A stretch of DNA of 64,000 nucleotides, from contig CAYQOU010000010.1 in the NCBI GenBank assembly GCA_964419255.1, positions 1-64,000 on the forward strand, written 5' to 3'. The translations under genes were made by a program, and so were the position numbers. The notes beneath the pieces are model-generated. The model did not search any database and was not told the DNA's origin. It worked only from the letters and a program-made list of their open reading frames with translations. The stretch comes from CAZPHU01 sp964419255. Its GTDB lineage: Bacteria > Fibrobacterota > Chitinivibrionia > Chitinivibrionales > CAYFVL01. The stretch's first letter is position 1. Each line of letters begins with the position of its first letter. Shown here in pieces: positions 1-7,792 of this stretch.

Positions 1-48
1 TAGCATATGCGACCGACTCCATACTCTTCGCATTCGGCGCATACTTTC

Positions 49-65
49 CTTACCCTTTTCTAACA
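49..65 (+). promoter_or_regulatory. Putative Pho box before the TonB operon
   Basis: Two hexamers, CTTACC (49-54) and CTAACA (60-65), are separated by exactly 5 bases, giving an 11-base period. The sequence CTAACATTGG here is identical to one in the pstS promoter region at 5285. PhoB/PhoP operators are direct repeats with 11-base periodicity. The assignment rests on similarity to the two arrays beside the pst genes in this window; it lies about 100 bases before the first gene. Confidence 0.5.
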
Positions 66-163
66 TTGGACAAACGTTGAGCTTACAATTCAAACTTAAT
101 TTCTAAGACACGATTAATTGGTTTTGAATGAAGTGATTCATAAAGAAAGTAAAGGAGAGATAA

Positions 164-1021
164 ATGAAGCTGGCATGTAGTCGCATATTTAACGCCGGCA
201 TTGTATTGCTTATACCGGCAACGTTTGTGTTTGCTCAGCAGGATGATATCAAAGCCGAGATCACACGTATCCGTAAAGAGCTTATGCAGGTACAGGAAGA
301 ACGTGAGCGGGTTGTAGAAGAGAAGAAAAAAGATGCTGAAGACTTTGAAAACTATCGCAAGCGGATGCGCACTCGCATGCGAACGGTTCGACTGGAAACC
401 GATTCCGTCAAAAATGAAATAGTGGCATATAAATTCAAAAATGATTCTCTCTCCTCACTCATAAACGCACAGAAAGCACGGAAAAAACATTTTGAGCTAC
501 GGCAGGAATCATTAAGAGGCCGGATTATGGCATCAACCGACCTTGTGTTGAGCCTTGCCCAAAGCTATCCTCCCAGTGCCGGAAGCAAAACGATTTCGGC
601 GGCAAAGCTTCTCAAAAATGATCTTTCCACAAAAAGCATAGACAATGTGGAGGCAATTAGCCGGCTGTTTCAGATTATCCGTGGGATGCAGGATGAATCC
701 GGAATCATTCAAATAGTACAGGGAAGCTCTCCTTTGCCTGAGATTCGCGGCACCACCTATCGGCTGCGCCTGGGCACCATTTTCGAAGCGGTTGTGAATA
801 CGGAAGGCACCAAAGCAGCCTTGTGGAGTGGTCGCTCTGACAATGGTGATTACCGTTGGGAGTTAATCGATAATGCCGTTACGGCCAGCCAGATTCTCAA
901 GGCTGTAAACGTCAGGGAAGGCAAAGAGGTACCTGAACTTGTTGAATTGCCGCTTCAGCATGTACGTGTTCAGGATGGAAATAGTACCGTGGAACTGAAA
1001 GAGGAGAGTTCTGAGGAATGA
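164..1021 (+). CDS. DUF3450-like periplasmic coiled-coil protein of the TonB2 operon
   Basis: The 285-residue protein starts with a signal peptide (hydrophobic core near residues 10-22, cleavage after VFA). A long charged coiled coil follows (about 28-110), then a globular C-terminal half. This layout matches the DUF3450 proteins that open TonB2-type clusters in Vibrio and marine bacteria, where they are thought to assist the TtpC/ExbB complex in the periplasm. GGAGAG precedes the ATG. The stop overlaps the start of the next gene (ATGA), indicating translational coupling. The family assignment comes from architecture and context; the exact biochemical role is unknown. Confidence 0.7.
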   Translation: MKLACSRIFNAGIVLLIPATFVFAQQDDIKAEITRIRKELMQVQEERERVVEEKKKDAEDFENYRKRMRTRMRTVRLETDSVKNEIVAYKFKNDSLSSLINAQKARKKHFELRQESLRGRIMASTDLVLSLAQSYPPSAGSKTISAAKLLKNDLSTKSIDNVEAISRLFQIIRGMQDESGIIQIVQGSSPLPEIRGTTYRLRLGTIFEAVVNTEGTKAALWSGRSDNGDYRWELIDNAVTASQILKAVNVREGKEVPELVELPLQHVRVQDGNSTVELKEESSEE

Positions 1022-2490
1022 AAATGAGAGTATGTATATCAGTACTTGTAATGCTTGTAGTGTCCTTCGTCAGCTTCGGTGCTCCGAAAGCAGCTATAGA
1101 GGCTCAGCAGCGGGAACTTGCGGTGTTGAAAAATTACCTGCAAAACGCACGCGACTCTCTTCAGTACGAGATCACCGAACGCTGGCGTCTTAAACAAAGG
1201 TTTGTAGAACAGCGAGAAATCGACAAGGAAAAACTTGTCAGCCTTCGTGACAACCAGGAACGCTCGTTTTCCGATCTGGCGCAGGCGAAAGAAGAATTCT
1301 ATGCCCGGCAGAGGATATTGGAAGATGAACGAAAAGCAGTAGAAAGCTCTGTTGAGAAATGGGAGTATGTGACTGCATCCTTCACAGAAATCTTCCAGAA
1401 AGAATCCGAGAGCCTGGATGAAGCGATGCCGCTTGACCTGGAGTCGCGGAGGGAGAAACTTGAGGATATTCGACGCACCTATCGATCGAATAGAAACCCC
1501 CAGAGTATTCTTCCGGTGATCCTCGACTATTATGAAAACATAATCACAACTGGTCAGAGTGTCTCCTTTTCCAGGAAAGTAGTCATGCCGGATGAAGGAG
1601 ACGCAAAAGAGATGACGGTTGTTCGTTTTGGTAACGTTTTTGCCTATGCACTCAGCGATGACGGGACCCCCCATATAATCCGTCAAACAGGAAAGCTTGG
1701 GGCCGGCAAATTCGCGATTCAACCAATTGGCGCTCAGGAGTTATCGACTCGTCTTCAGGAGCAGATACCACAGTGGAGTAAAACTGCCGCAATTGAAAAC
1801 AAGGTTGTTGTTGATGTCATGCAAAACGCGAATTCGGGCATTCTTATTTCCGGTAAGAAAGTGAAAATGTCAACCCGGTTTTTGACATGGCTAAATTCCG
1901 GCGGCCCTGTTATGATACCGCTCTTTGCGCTTCTCTTCTGGGCTCTGATACTGATCGTTGCCAAGCTTTTTCAATATCGGTCCAAACACAAAACCAATCA
2001 GGCATTTTACGACAATGTCCTTTCTTTACTCAATAAGAAGAAACATGAAGAAGCTCTCAGCTATGCCAGGAAAAACAAGGGAGTAGTGGCCAAGGTTGTT
2101 TCGACCTGCCTTGAACATTCTAAATGGAATCGCTCCTCAGCAGAAAAAGCGGTCCGGGAAATACTGATCGATGAAACACCTCAGCTGGATAAGCACCTGG
2201 CTACCCTTGCTGTGATTGCCGGTGCGGCACCTCTGCTTGGGCTTCTTGGAACGGTTACCGGTATGATCAATCTGTTTGAGGTTATCACTCATTACGGCAC
2301 CGGAGATCCCAAGATCCTGGCCGGCGGTATCTCTGAGGCTCTCATTACCACACAATCCGGCTTAGCGGTTGCCATTCCTTTGCTCCTGGTCCATAATTTC
2401 TTACGAAACAAGTCTCTCCATATACAAAATGAGATGAGTAAACATGCTATTCGCATCCTGAACCGTCTGTGGCCGGAGACAGAACAATGA
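1018..2490 (+). CDS. TtpC-like ExbB/TolQ proton-channel protein with N-terminal periplasmic coiled coil
   Basis: The 490-residue protein has a signal peptide, a periplasmic coiled-coil region to about residue 290, and then a C-terminal MotA/TolQ/ExbB domain with three membrane segments (about 295-315, 390-415 and 435-460). The conserved APLLGLLGTVTGMI motif is present. The fusion of an extra periplasmic domain to ExbB is the hallmark of TtpC, the additional component of TonB2 systems. It should form part of an inner-membrane proton channel that energises TonB. Its gene overlaps both neighbours by 4 bases, so the operon is tightly coupled. Confidence 0.85.
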   Translation: MKMRVCISVLVMLVVSFVSFGAPKAAIEAQQRELAVLKNYLQNARDSLQYEITERWRLKQRFVEQREIDKEKLVSLRDNQERSFSDLAQAKEEFYARQRILEDERKAVESSVEKWEYVTASFTEIFQKESESLDEAMPLDLESRREKLEDIRRTYRSNRNPQSILPVILDYYENIITTGQSVSFSRKVVMPDEGDAKEMTVVRFGNVFAYALSDDGTPHIIRQTGKLGAGKFAIQPIGAQELSTRLQEQIPQWSKTAAIENKVVVDVMQNANSGILISGKKVKMSTRFLTWLNSGGPVMIPLFALLFWALILIVAKLFQYRSKHKTNQAFYDNVLSLLNKKKHEEALSYARKNKGVVAKVVSTCLEHSKWNRSSAEKAVREILIDETPQLDKHLATLAVIAGAAPLLGLLGTVTGMINLFEVITHYGTGDPKILAGGISEALITTQSGLAVAIPLLLVHNFLRNKSLHIQNEMSKHAIRILNRLWPETEQ

Positions 2491-3110
2491 CACTGCTTTA
2501 CGATACACTGCTTTATTTCAGCAAAGGCGGCATACTGATGATTTTTATCTTCGGTGTATCTCTGGTTGCCTGGTTTCTAGGTGTGGAGAAGCTGTTTTTC
2601 TTTAATAAGCTTCATGCCGCCCGAAAACGCTTTCTTCGTGCGGTCGACCAACTAATCGACAAAAAGCAGTACTCTCCCACAGGCTTCGATCCATACGACC
2701 AGCTTTTGGCCGAACTGGAGAAAAATGTTTCCTGCATTGGATGCAATCCGATACTGCTGTTTCGGGAGTATCTGATTTCGGCCATCCCGCAAATAGAAAA
2801 AGGCTTCTCGACGATGTCGTCATGGATTTCTGTAGCACCCCTTCTGGGACTCCTTGGCACGGTAAGCGGAATGATAGTAACCTTCCGGGTCATAACGGAT
2901 TACGGCCTTGGTAATCCCAATCTTACCGCGGATGGTATCAGTGTCGCCCTGATCACAACGCAAGCGGGACTGACGGTTGCCTTTCCCCTGATGCTTTTTC
3001 ATAATTATCTTGTCAATAAATCTCGAAAGCTGACCAACGCTATGATATACGATGGAGAAATCGTGGTTAAGCGGATCTGTGAAGGCAAATCTCAGCAATC
3101 TCCGTCTTGA
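2487..3110 (+). CDS. exbB: ExbB-family proton channel (ExbB2)
   Basis: This canonical-size ExbB/TolQ protein (207 residues) has an N-terminal membrane helix (about 15-35) and two further helices around the APLLGLLGTVSGMIVTF motif and the TTQAGLTVAFPLML segment. It would form the pentameric proton channel with ExbD. An upstream in-frame ATG at 2469 exists. The ATG at 2487 was chosen because it overlaps the previous stop as ATGA, as elsewhere in this operon. Having a second ExbB-domain protein directly after the TtpC-like one is the normal TonB2 arrangement. Confidence 0.9.
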   Translation: MTLLYDTLLYFSKGGILMIFIFGVSLVAWFLGVEKLFFFNKLHAARKRFLRAVDQLIDKKQYSPTGFDPYDQLLAELEKNVSCIGCNPILLFREYLISAIPQIEKGFSTMSSWISVAPLLGLLGTVSGMIVTFRVITDYGLGNPNLTADGISVALITTQAGLTVAFPLMLFHNYLVNKSRKLTNAMIYDGEIVVKRICEGKSQQSPS

Positions 3111-3152
3111 TTCAATTGCAGACAGATACTTTTTAAGGAGCAGCACAAATAT

Positions 3153-3563
3153 ATGTTCGAAGATTATGCTTTAGTCAAAAAAGAGTCACAGCCGGCAGAA
3201 ATAAACATGGGGCCGCTGATTGATATGGTCTTTATATTGTTGATCTTCTTTATCATCACCACAAATTTTAACCGTCAAACCGGTGTGGATGTTTCCAAGC
3301 CCAAGGCAAAAAGCGCTATCAGTCAGGGACAGAAAACAATTCTTGTCGGAGTCACCCGTGAGGGAACCATTCACGTGTACGGAAGACAGGTCAGTCCGGA
3401 ACGCTTGAACATGCTTATCCAGCAGGAGGTCACAAAGAATCCACAAACGGCAGTGGTTATAATTGCCGATACCGATGCATCCATAGGAAAAGCTGTGGAA
3501 GTGATGGACCAGGCGGGGCTGGCGGGAGCAGAAAAGGTTTCCATCGCAGCTGAACAGGATTAG
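3153..3563 (+). CDS. exbD: ExbD-family biopolymer transport protein
   Basis: This 136-residue protein has one N-terminal membrane helix (about residues 20-40), which includes the invariant Asp in LIDMVFILLIFF, and a periplasmic domain. This is the ExbD/TolR fold; the Asp carries protons through the ExbB pore. The ATG follows AAGGAGCAGC. A 42-base gap separates it from exbB. With the flanking ExbB proteins and TonB it forms a complete energising complex. Confidence 0.9.
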   Translation: MFEDYALVKKESQPAEINMGPLIDMVFILLIFFIITTNFNRQTGVDVSKPKAKSAISQGQKTILVGVTREGTIHVYGRQVSPERLNMLIQQEVTKNPQTAVVIIADTDASIGKAVEVMDQAGLAGAEKVSIAAEQD

Positions 3564-3616
3564 AATATCTGTTCACTGAGCATCCCGTAACAATAAAGAA
3601 TGTATAAGGATTTATC

Positions 3617-4246
3617 ATGAATATTATCGCTCACCTCCTTATGTATGCACTTAAAGGTGTCTTGGTTTTGGCCATCAACGTAATGTTGTTTCTGGTTATT
3701 CCAGCCACACATAACCTTTTCGGTATGTTTGAAGAAGAAAAGGAAGAGGTGGTTCAGCAAAAACGGGTGGTAGCAGAGCTGGTGAAGCCAAAGCCCAAGC
3801 CTAAGGAACAAAAACAGCCCCAACGTATCCGGTCAGTTTCCAACGCCAGTTCACAACCGATGCAAAGCAGAATGAAATTCGACTTAAAACCCGATCTCAG
3901 CGTCCAGGGATCAGCTGGCGGCGTTGGTATCGAGAGTCAGGAACTGCAGGCGGAAGTTTTCGAAGAGGGTGAAGTTGATCAGAATGTGGTACCGATCACA
4001 ACATCTCAGCCCGCTTACCCCAGCCGTGCACGTGATCTTGCAATTGAGGGCACCGTAACCATCACGTTTGTCGTAAATGAGGATGGAAGGGTAAGTACCA
4101 TAGAGAAGATTGATGCGCCACATCAGAGTTTTGTTTCGGAAACACGCAAAAGTGTTTCACAATGGCGATTTAAGCCGGCCCAGAACAAGGGAGTACCGGT
4201 GAAGCAGCGAGTAAGAATTTCTATCGACTTTTCGCTGGATCAATAA
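3617..4246 (+). CDS. tonB: TonB energy-transducing protein
   Basis: The 209-residue protein shows the full TonB plan: an N-terminal membrane anchor (about residues 9-32), a Pro/Lys-rich spacer (VKPKPKPKEQKQPQR, about 55-70), and a C-terminal TonB domain. That domain carries the YPSRARDLAIEGTVTITFVV core and the terminal WRFKPA and VRISIDF strands. It would link the ExbB/ExbD motor to TonB-dependent outer-membrane receptors. No receptor gene lies in this window. The Pho-box-like repeats before the operon suggest use under phosphate limitation. Confidence 0.92.
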   Translation: MNIIAHLLMYALKGVLVLAINVMLFLVIPATHNLFGMFEEEKEEVVQQKRVVAELVKPKPKPKEQKQPQRIRSVSNASSQPMQSRMKFDLKPDLSVQGSAGGVGIESQELQAEVFEEGEVDQNVVPITTSQPAYPSRARDLAIEGTVTITFVVNEDGRVSTIEKIDAPHQSFVSETRKSVSQWRFKPAQNKGVPVKQRVRISIDFSLDQ

Positions 4247-4257
4247 GGGGCAAAGAT

Positions 4258-5178
4258 ATGCATTTTTTGGTTGTTCTTTTGTTGACTCTGTCATCGTTTG
4301 CCTCGGCAAATCTTATGGACAAGGCCAATGAATTATATAAATCAGGCCATACTCTTCAGGCTGTCGAGACCTATCGTCGGGCAGCCCTGGAAGGAGAAAA
4401 CCCTGCCCTGTGCTATTTTAACATGGCCAATGCCTACTTTCAAATCGACAGTCTTCCGCAAAGTATCGTATACTATAAAGCGTGCCTGAGCTATGCTCCG
4501 GATTTTTTTCGCGCACACCTCAATCTTGCCATCGCCTACTATTCGCTGGATGATATCGGAGCATGTGTAGCTACCGCTAAAAGAGCGCTTTCTCTGGAAC
4601 CTGGAGATCAGAAGGCTCTTTCCATTCTTGCTGCCAGCTATCGTGAAGCTGGTGCGTACCCGGAGGCGATTGCGGCATTTGAGCAACTGGTTACATCTTT
4701 TCCTGATCATAAGGAGGCGTATATCGCTCTTGCCGAAATGTATCGGGAGCTCCAAGATCCAGATGAAGCAGTTCAATGGCTGCTCAAATATCCCGGAGAA
4801 GATAAAAACGAAGCTTATGTTCAGGTGTTGATGGCAGATATATACGAATCGGAAAACGATCTCGAAAAAGCCCTCTACTATCTTCAGCAGTCATATGAAA
4901 ACGATTCCTCCGATAAATGGGTTTTTTACCGAATGATTCTTCTCCATCAAAAAATGGGAAACACGATGGTAGCATTAGAGCAGGCGAAAAGAGGAGTGGA
5001 GTTGATGCCGGATTTTGCCGAATTGAGCCTTCTTGCGGGAAATCTTGCTTTTCGGCTCGAAAAATATGCCGAGGCGGAACGTTTTTATACAATTGCCCGG
5101 AACAATGGTTCGGCAGGAGCTGTTGTCGGACTCGAAAATATCAGAGTCATTCGTATGCAAGATGCAGATATAAAATAA
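4258..5178 (+). CDS. TPR-repeat periplasmic protein of the TonB2 operon
   Basis: The 306-residue protein has a short signal peptide (cleavage near SFASA) and about seven tetratricopeptide repeats, seen as recurrent A-x-x-x-Y/F-x-x-A-L helices spaced by 34 residues. The gene starts 11 bases after tonB and ends the operon. TonB2 clusters of Vibrio and relatives also end with a TPR gene, so it is probably an accessory of the TonB complex, perhaps a scaffold. The binding partner cannot be told from sequence. Confidence 0.75.
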   Translation: MHFLVVLLLTLSSFASANLMDKANELYKSGHTLQAVETYRRAALEGENPALCYFNMANAYFQIDSLPQSIVYYKACLSYAPDFFRAHLNLAIAYYSLDDIGACVATAKRALSLEPGDQKALSILAASYREAGAYPEAIAAFEQLVTSFPDHKEAYIALAEMYRELQDPDEAVQWLLKYPGEDKNEAYVQVLMADIYESENDLEKALYYLQQSYENDSSDKWVFYRMILLHQKMGNTMVALEQAKRGVELMPDFAELSLLAGNLAFRLEKYAEAERFYTIARNNGSAGAVVGLENIRVIRMQDADIK

Positions 5179-5251
5179 TTTCAGACCAATACCCTCACCT
5201 AAGACGGTGTAAGATGTTCATTTAAATTGATTAAACGCCTGTTTCAGGCTC

Positions 5252-5290
5252 CTAACACTTTCCTAACATTCAACACACACACACCTAACA
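5252..5290 (+). promoter_or_regulatory. Distal Pho-box array before pstS
   Basis: CTAACA occurs at 5252, 5263 and 5285, and a weak CACACA sits at 5274, so all four positions are on an exact 11-base grid. This is the repeat geometry of PhoB/PhoP operators. A second array lies at 5380-5396, nearer to pstS. The binding protein is probably the PhoB encoded at 9672. Confidence 0.65.
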
Positions 5291-5379
5291 TTGGTAATCG
5301 ATATTTAGACACGGAATTAACGTAGACCTAATTTTCGCTTTAACCGGCAACGCATATACAAAAGGAATCTACGAAAGGT

Positions 5380-5396
5380 CTAATATTTTCCTAACA
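5380..5396 (+). promoter_or_regulatory. Proximal Pho-box pair before pstS
   Basis: CTAATA (5380-5385), a TTTTC spacer and CTAACA (5391-5396) again have an 11-base period. The pair ends 30 bases before the pstS ATG, and a GGAGGA ribosome-binding site lies between. Its closeness to the start means it either marks a promoter with a very short leader or blocks a transcript from the distal promoter. Confidence 0.55.
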
Positions 5397-5426
5397 TTTA
5401 CCTTTCTATATTGAAGGAGGACAGTC

Positions 5427-6476
5427 ATGTCTCAGTTTATCCGCAGGGTGCTCATAACCAGCCTGGCCATGTTTGTTATGATTTCCCCTTTTGCTGTTTA
5501 TGCTCAAGATGAACTTCTAGGTGCGGGTGCAACCTTCCCCTACCCTTTCTATTCCAAAATGTTCGATGTATATAATAAACAGTATGGAATAAAGGTAAAC
5601 TACCAATCGATCGGTTCGGGAGGAGGTATCCGTCAGTTAGAGAGCAAGACCGTTGATTTCGGAGCATCGGATGCATTCATGAGCGATAAGAAAGTTCAGA
5701 GTATGAAATCTGAAGTTGTGCATATTCCCACATGTTTGGGTGCTGTCGTTCTCACTTATAACATCCCGGGCAGTCCCGAGCTTAAGATCACTCCGGAAGT
5801 ACTGGCCGACATTTTTCTGGGCAAAATCAAGAAATGGAATGATCCACGCATTGCCGAGCTAAACAGCGGGATCAAACTTCCTAATTTAAAAATCATGATT
5901 GTCCACCGCTCGGACGGCAGCGGTACTACTTTTATCTTTACCGACTATCTGGCCAAGATCAATAATACATGGAAGGAAAAAGTTGGCGTTGGCAAATCCG
6001 TGAAATGGCCCACCGGACTTGGGGCAAAAGGTAACGAGGGAGTCAGCGGATTGGTAAAACAGATTAAGGGAAGTATCGGCTACTGTGAACTCGCCTATGC
6101 TCTGCACAACAATATGCCTACAGCACAGGTAAAAAACAGCAGCGGCAATTTCATTAAACCGCAAATCAGTTCTATCAGTGCCGCTGCTTCTGCAGAGATC
6201 CCGTCACACACCCGTGTTTCTCTGACAAATACCAGTGCCGAACAGGGGTACCCGATCTCAAGCTTCACCTGGATTCTTATATATAAAGAACAAAGCTATA
6301 ACAAGCGCAGCAAGGAAAAGGCAAATACTCTGGTGAATCTTCTGTGGTGGATAATTCACGATGGACAGAAGTATGCCGAGCCGCTCGATTACGCACCGCT
6401 TTCTGAAAAAGCAGTAGCCAAAGCTGAGGCTCTGCTCAAATCCATAACTTACAATGGTGAATCGATAAAGAAGTAG
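5427..6476 (+). CDS. pstS: Phosphate ABC transporter substrate-binding protein
   Basis: The 349-residue periplasmic protein has a signal peptide ending near AVYA (residue 26). The phosphate-binding motifs of the PstS family are all present: GAGATFPYPFY (about 32-42), YQSIGSGGGI, DFGASDAFM, and the HRSDGSGTTFIF loop whose Arg, Asp, Ser and Thr bind phosphate. It captures phosphate for PstCAB. GGAGGA precedes the ATG at a good distance. It is separated from pstCAB by a porin gene and has its own Pho-box arrays, consistent with the much higher level usually needed for the binding protein. Confidence 0.95.
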   Translation: MSQFIRRVLITSLAMFVMISPFAVYAQDELLGAGATFPYPFYSKMFDVYNKQYGIKVNYQSIGSGGGIRQLESKTVDFGASDAFMSDKKVQSMKSEVVHIPTCLGAVVLTYNIPGSPELKITPEVLADIFLGKIKKWNDPRIAELNSGIKLPNLKIMIVHRSDGSGTTFIFTDYLAKINNTWKEKVGVGKSVKWPTGLGAKGNEGVSGLVKQIKGSIGYCELAYALHNNMPTAQVKNSSGNFIKPQISSISAAASAEIPSHTRVSLTNTSAEQGYPISSFTWILIYKEQSYNKRSKEKANTLVNLLWWIIHDGQKYAEPLDYAPLSEKAVAKAEALLKSITYNGESIKK

Positions 6477-6483
6477 TGATCTC

Positions 6484-6524
6484 GTTGGGAGAGATGAGAG
6501 GAGCGATAATCTCTCTTTCCCATA
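6484..6524 (+). terminator. Hairpin between pstS and the porin
   Basis: The arms GGGAGAGAT (from about 6487) and ATCTCTC...CCC (to about 6521) form a stem just after the pstS stop, with no clean T-run behind it. It may be a weak terminator or an mRNA-stabilising stem that lets PstS be made in excess over downstream genes. Confidence is limited because the stem is interrupted. Confidence 0.4.
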
Positions 6525-6631
6525 ATAATCTTTGACCGAAATCACATAAACGAATAGGAACGTATGGATTACATACCGTAACTTACTGTATAGTATAAGG
6601 TTTCGGGAGGTGAGAGCCCCGAAAATCTAAA

Positions 6632-6660
6632 TGAGAGAGAGAGAGGAGAGAGAGAGAGAG
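6632..6660 (+). repeat. GA-rich simple repeat in the porin ribosome-binding region
   Basis: About 29 bases of nearly pure (GA)n with two GGA interruptions sit directly against the porin ATG at 6661. The tract includes the only Shine-Dalgarno-like sequence. Short tandem repeats of this sort slip in replication, which would change the spacing between ribosome-binding site and start codon. Confidence 0.75.
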
Positions 6661-7599
6661 ATGAACAGGAGCCTTGTCTGTGGCATTCTTGTCACAATAT
6701 TCATGCGTATGCCCCTGATGGCAGATGTGGAGGTAAAACACAGCATTGCTGTTCAGGGCAGTAAATTAAGCGAGCCGGCAACCGAAGGTACTCTGGACAA
6801 AGCATTCATCCGTGGAGAAATGAAACTTGCCGCAAAATCAGAAAAAGGGGTCAGTGGTCTCCTCCATCTGCGCCTTCAGACCGATGTGAATGAAACGGAA
6901 GTGATCGAGCCGCAAGTTCGTCAGGCTTTTTTTACTGTACCAATCCCCTATGTTTCATCTCAAATAGGACGCTGGTATGAGAAATACACGCCAGGCGATT
7001 ATTTTGGCTGCTACCTTTTTGATGTGAAGCCAGCGGGTTCGGGATCCTTCAAAACCAATTATAGCGTGGTTGATGGGTTTAGAGTAAGTGTTCCGGTTAT
7101 CGAGAAGATGCAAACCACAGTTCATGCAGCGATTACGCCGCAGACATTCTCTTTCGATGAAACATATGCCATGCTACGCATTTCATCTCAACCGATAAAG
7201 CAACTTGAAATGAATGTAGGAACTAACCTGAATGTAATATCGGAGAATGATGACCGAGTGCATCGTTTTTCAGCAACGGCACAATATCAGATTGTAAAAG
7301 GACTCCTGTTATTTGTCGAATATGGAATAGTTGATCTTTCGGATGCAAGCGATAATTCCTGGTTTCTTTCAGGCTTTGATATTCCCACTGGTGGTATACT
7401 GGATCTTCTTCGGGCCGAAATCGAGTATAAACAGGATAGGACAGAGGAATATGAATCGGATATTGCCTGGATGATTCTTCTTGCCAAAAAAGTTTTCGGA
7501 ACCTCCATGGATATAGGCTGTGGTGCCGATCCTCGCAGACTTGGTTCTGAAGAGGCCTCTGATGTTGGTGCGTTTATGAGAATTACAACCAAATTCTGA
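6661..7599 (+). CDS. Outer-membrane beta-barrel protein of the pst locus (putative phosphate porin)
   Basis: From the ATG at 6661 the protein has 312 residues. It has a signal peptide (hydrophobic run around LVCGILVTIFM, cleavage near LMA-D), alternating amphipathic strands, many aromatic girdle residues and a C-terminal Phe (TTKF), the usual barrel-assembly signal. I recognise no specific family. Its position between pstS and pstC suggests an outer-membrane phosphate channel, by analogy with OprP/PhoE. An upstream in-frame ATG at 6631 would add MREREERERE, a reading of the purine repeat, and is unlikely to be the true start because it would precede the signal peptide. Confidence 0.65.
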   Translation: MNRSLVCGILVTIFMRMPLMADVEVKHSIAVQGSKLSEPATEGTLDKAFIRGEMKLAAKSEKGVSGLLHLRLQTDVNETEVIEPQVRQAFFTVPIPYVSSQIGRWYEKYTPGDYFGCYLFDVKPAGSGSFKTNYSVVDGFRVSVPVIEKMQTTVHAAITPQTFSFDETYAMLRISSQPIKQLEMNVGTNLNVISENDDRVHRFSATAQYQIVKGLLLFVEYGIVDLSDASDNSWFLSGFDIPTGGILDLLRAEIEYKQDRTEEYESDIAWMILLAKKVFGTSMDIGCGADPRRLGSEEASDVGAFMRITTKF

Positions 7600-7628
7600 A
7601 AAAAAAAGGTTCATAGTAGTCACCTATA

Positions 7629-7672
7629 CTAAGATTTACCTTACTTTTTGCAAACTGTAACACAAGCTTAAC
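7629..7672 (+). promoter_or_regulatory. Pho-box array before pstC
   Basis: CTAAGA (7629), CTTACT (7640) and CAAACT (7651) lie on an 11-base grid. A second register, TGTAAC (7656) and CTTAAC (7667), also has 11-base spacing. A TATAAT lies at 7734-7739, but it is too far from the array for a simple PhoB-activated promoter. The actual -10 may instead be TATGCT at 7675. The array belongs to the pstCA-phoBR-pstB-phoU operon. Confidence 0.5.
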
Positions 7673-7792
7673 GGTATGCTCATGCAAATCAAAAATAAAA
7701 TACTGATTTTATCACATCGGCCATGCAGTTGAGTATAATGCTGAATATTTCAATTGCATTTTAATGGTATAGAGAAAGTTTTGGCTAATTTT

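Noticed and set aside
1039..1722. Long minus-strand frame inside the ttpC-like gene
   Set aside because: It is antisense to a well-supported gene, has no ribosome-binding site and shows no family motif.
5271..5284. CACACACACA run before pstS as a separate regulatory repeat
   Set aside because: It is short and lies within the 11-base Pho-box grid, where it simply occupies the weak third position.
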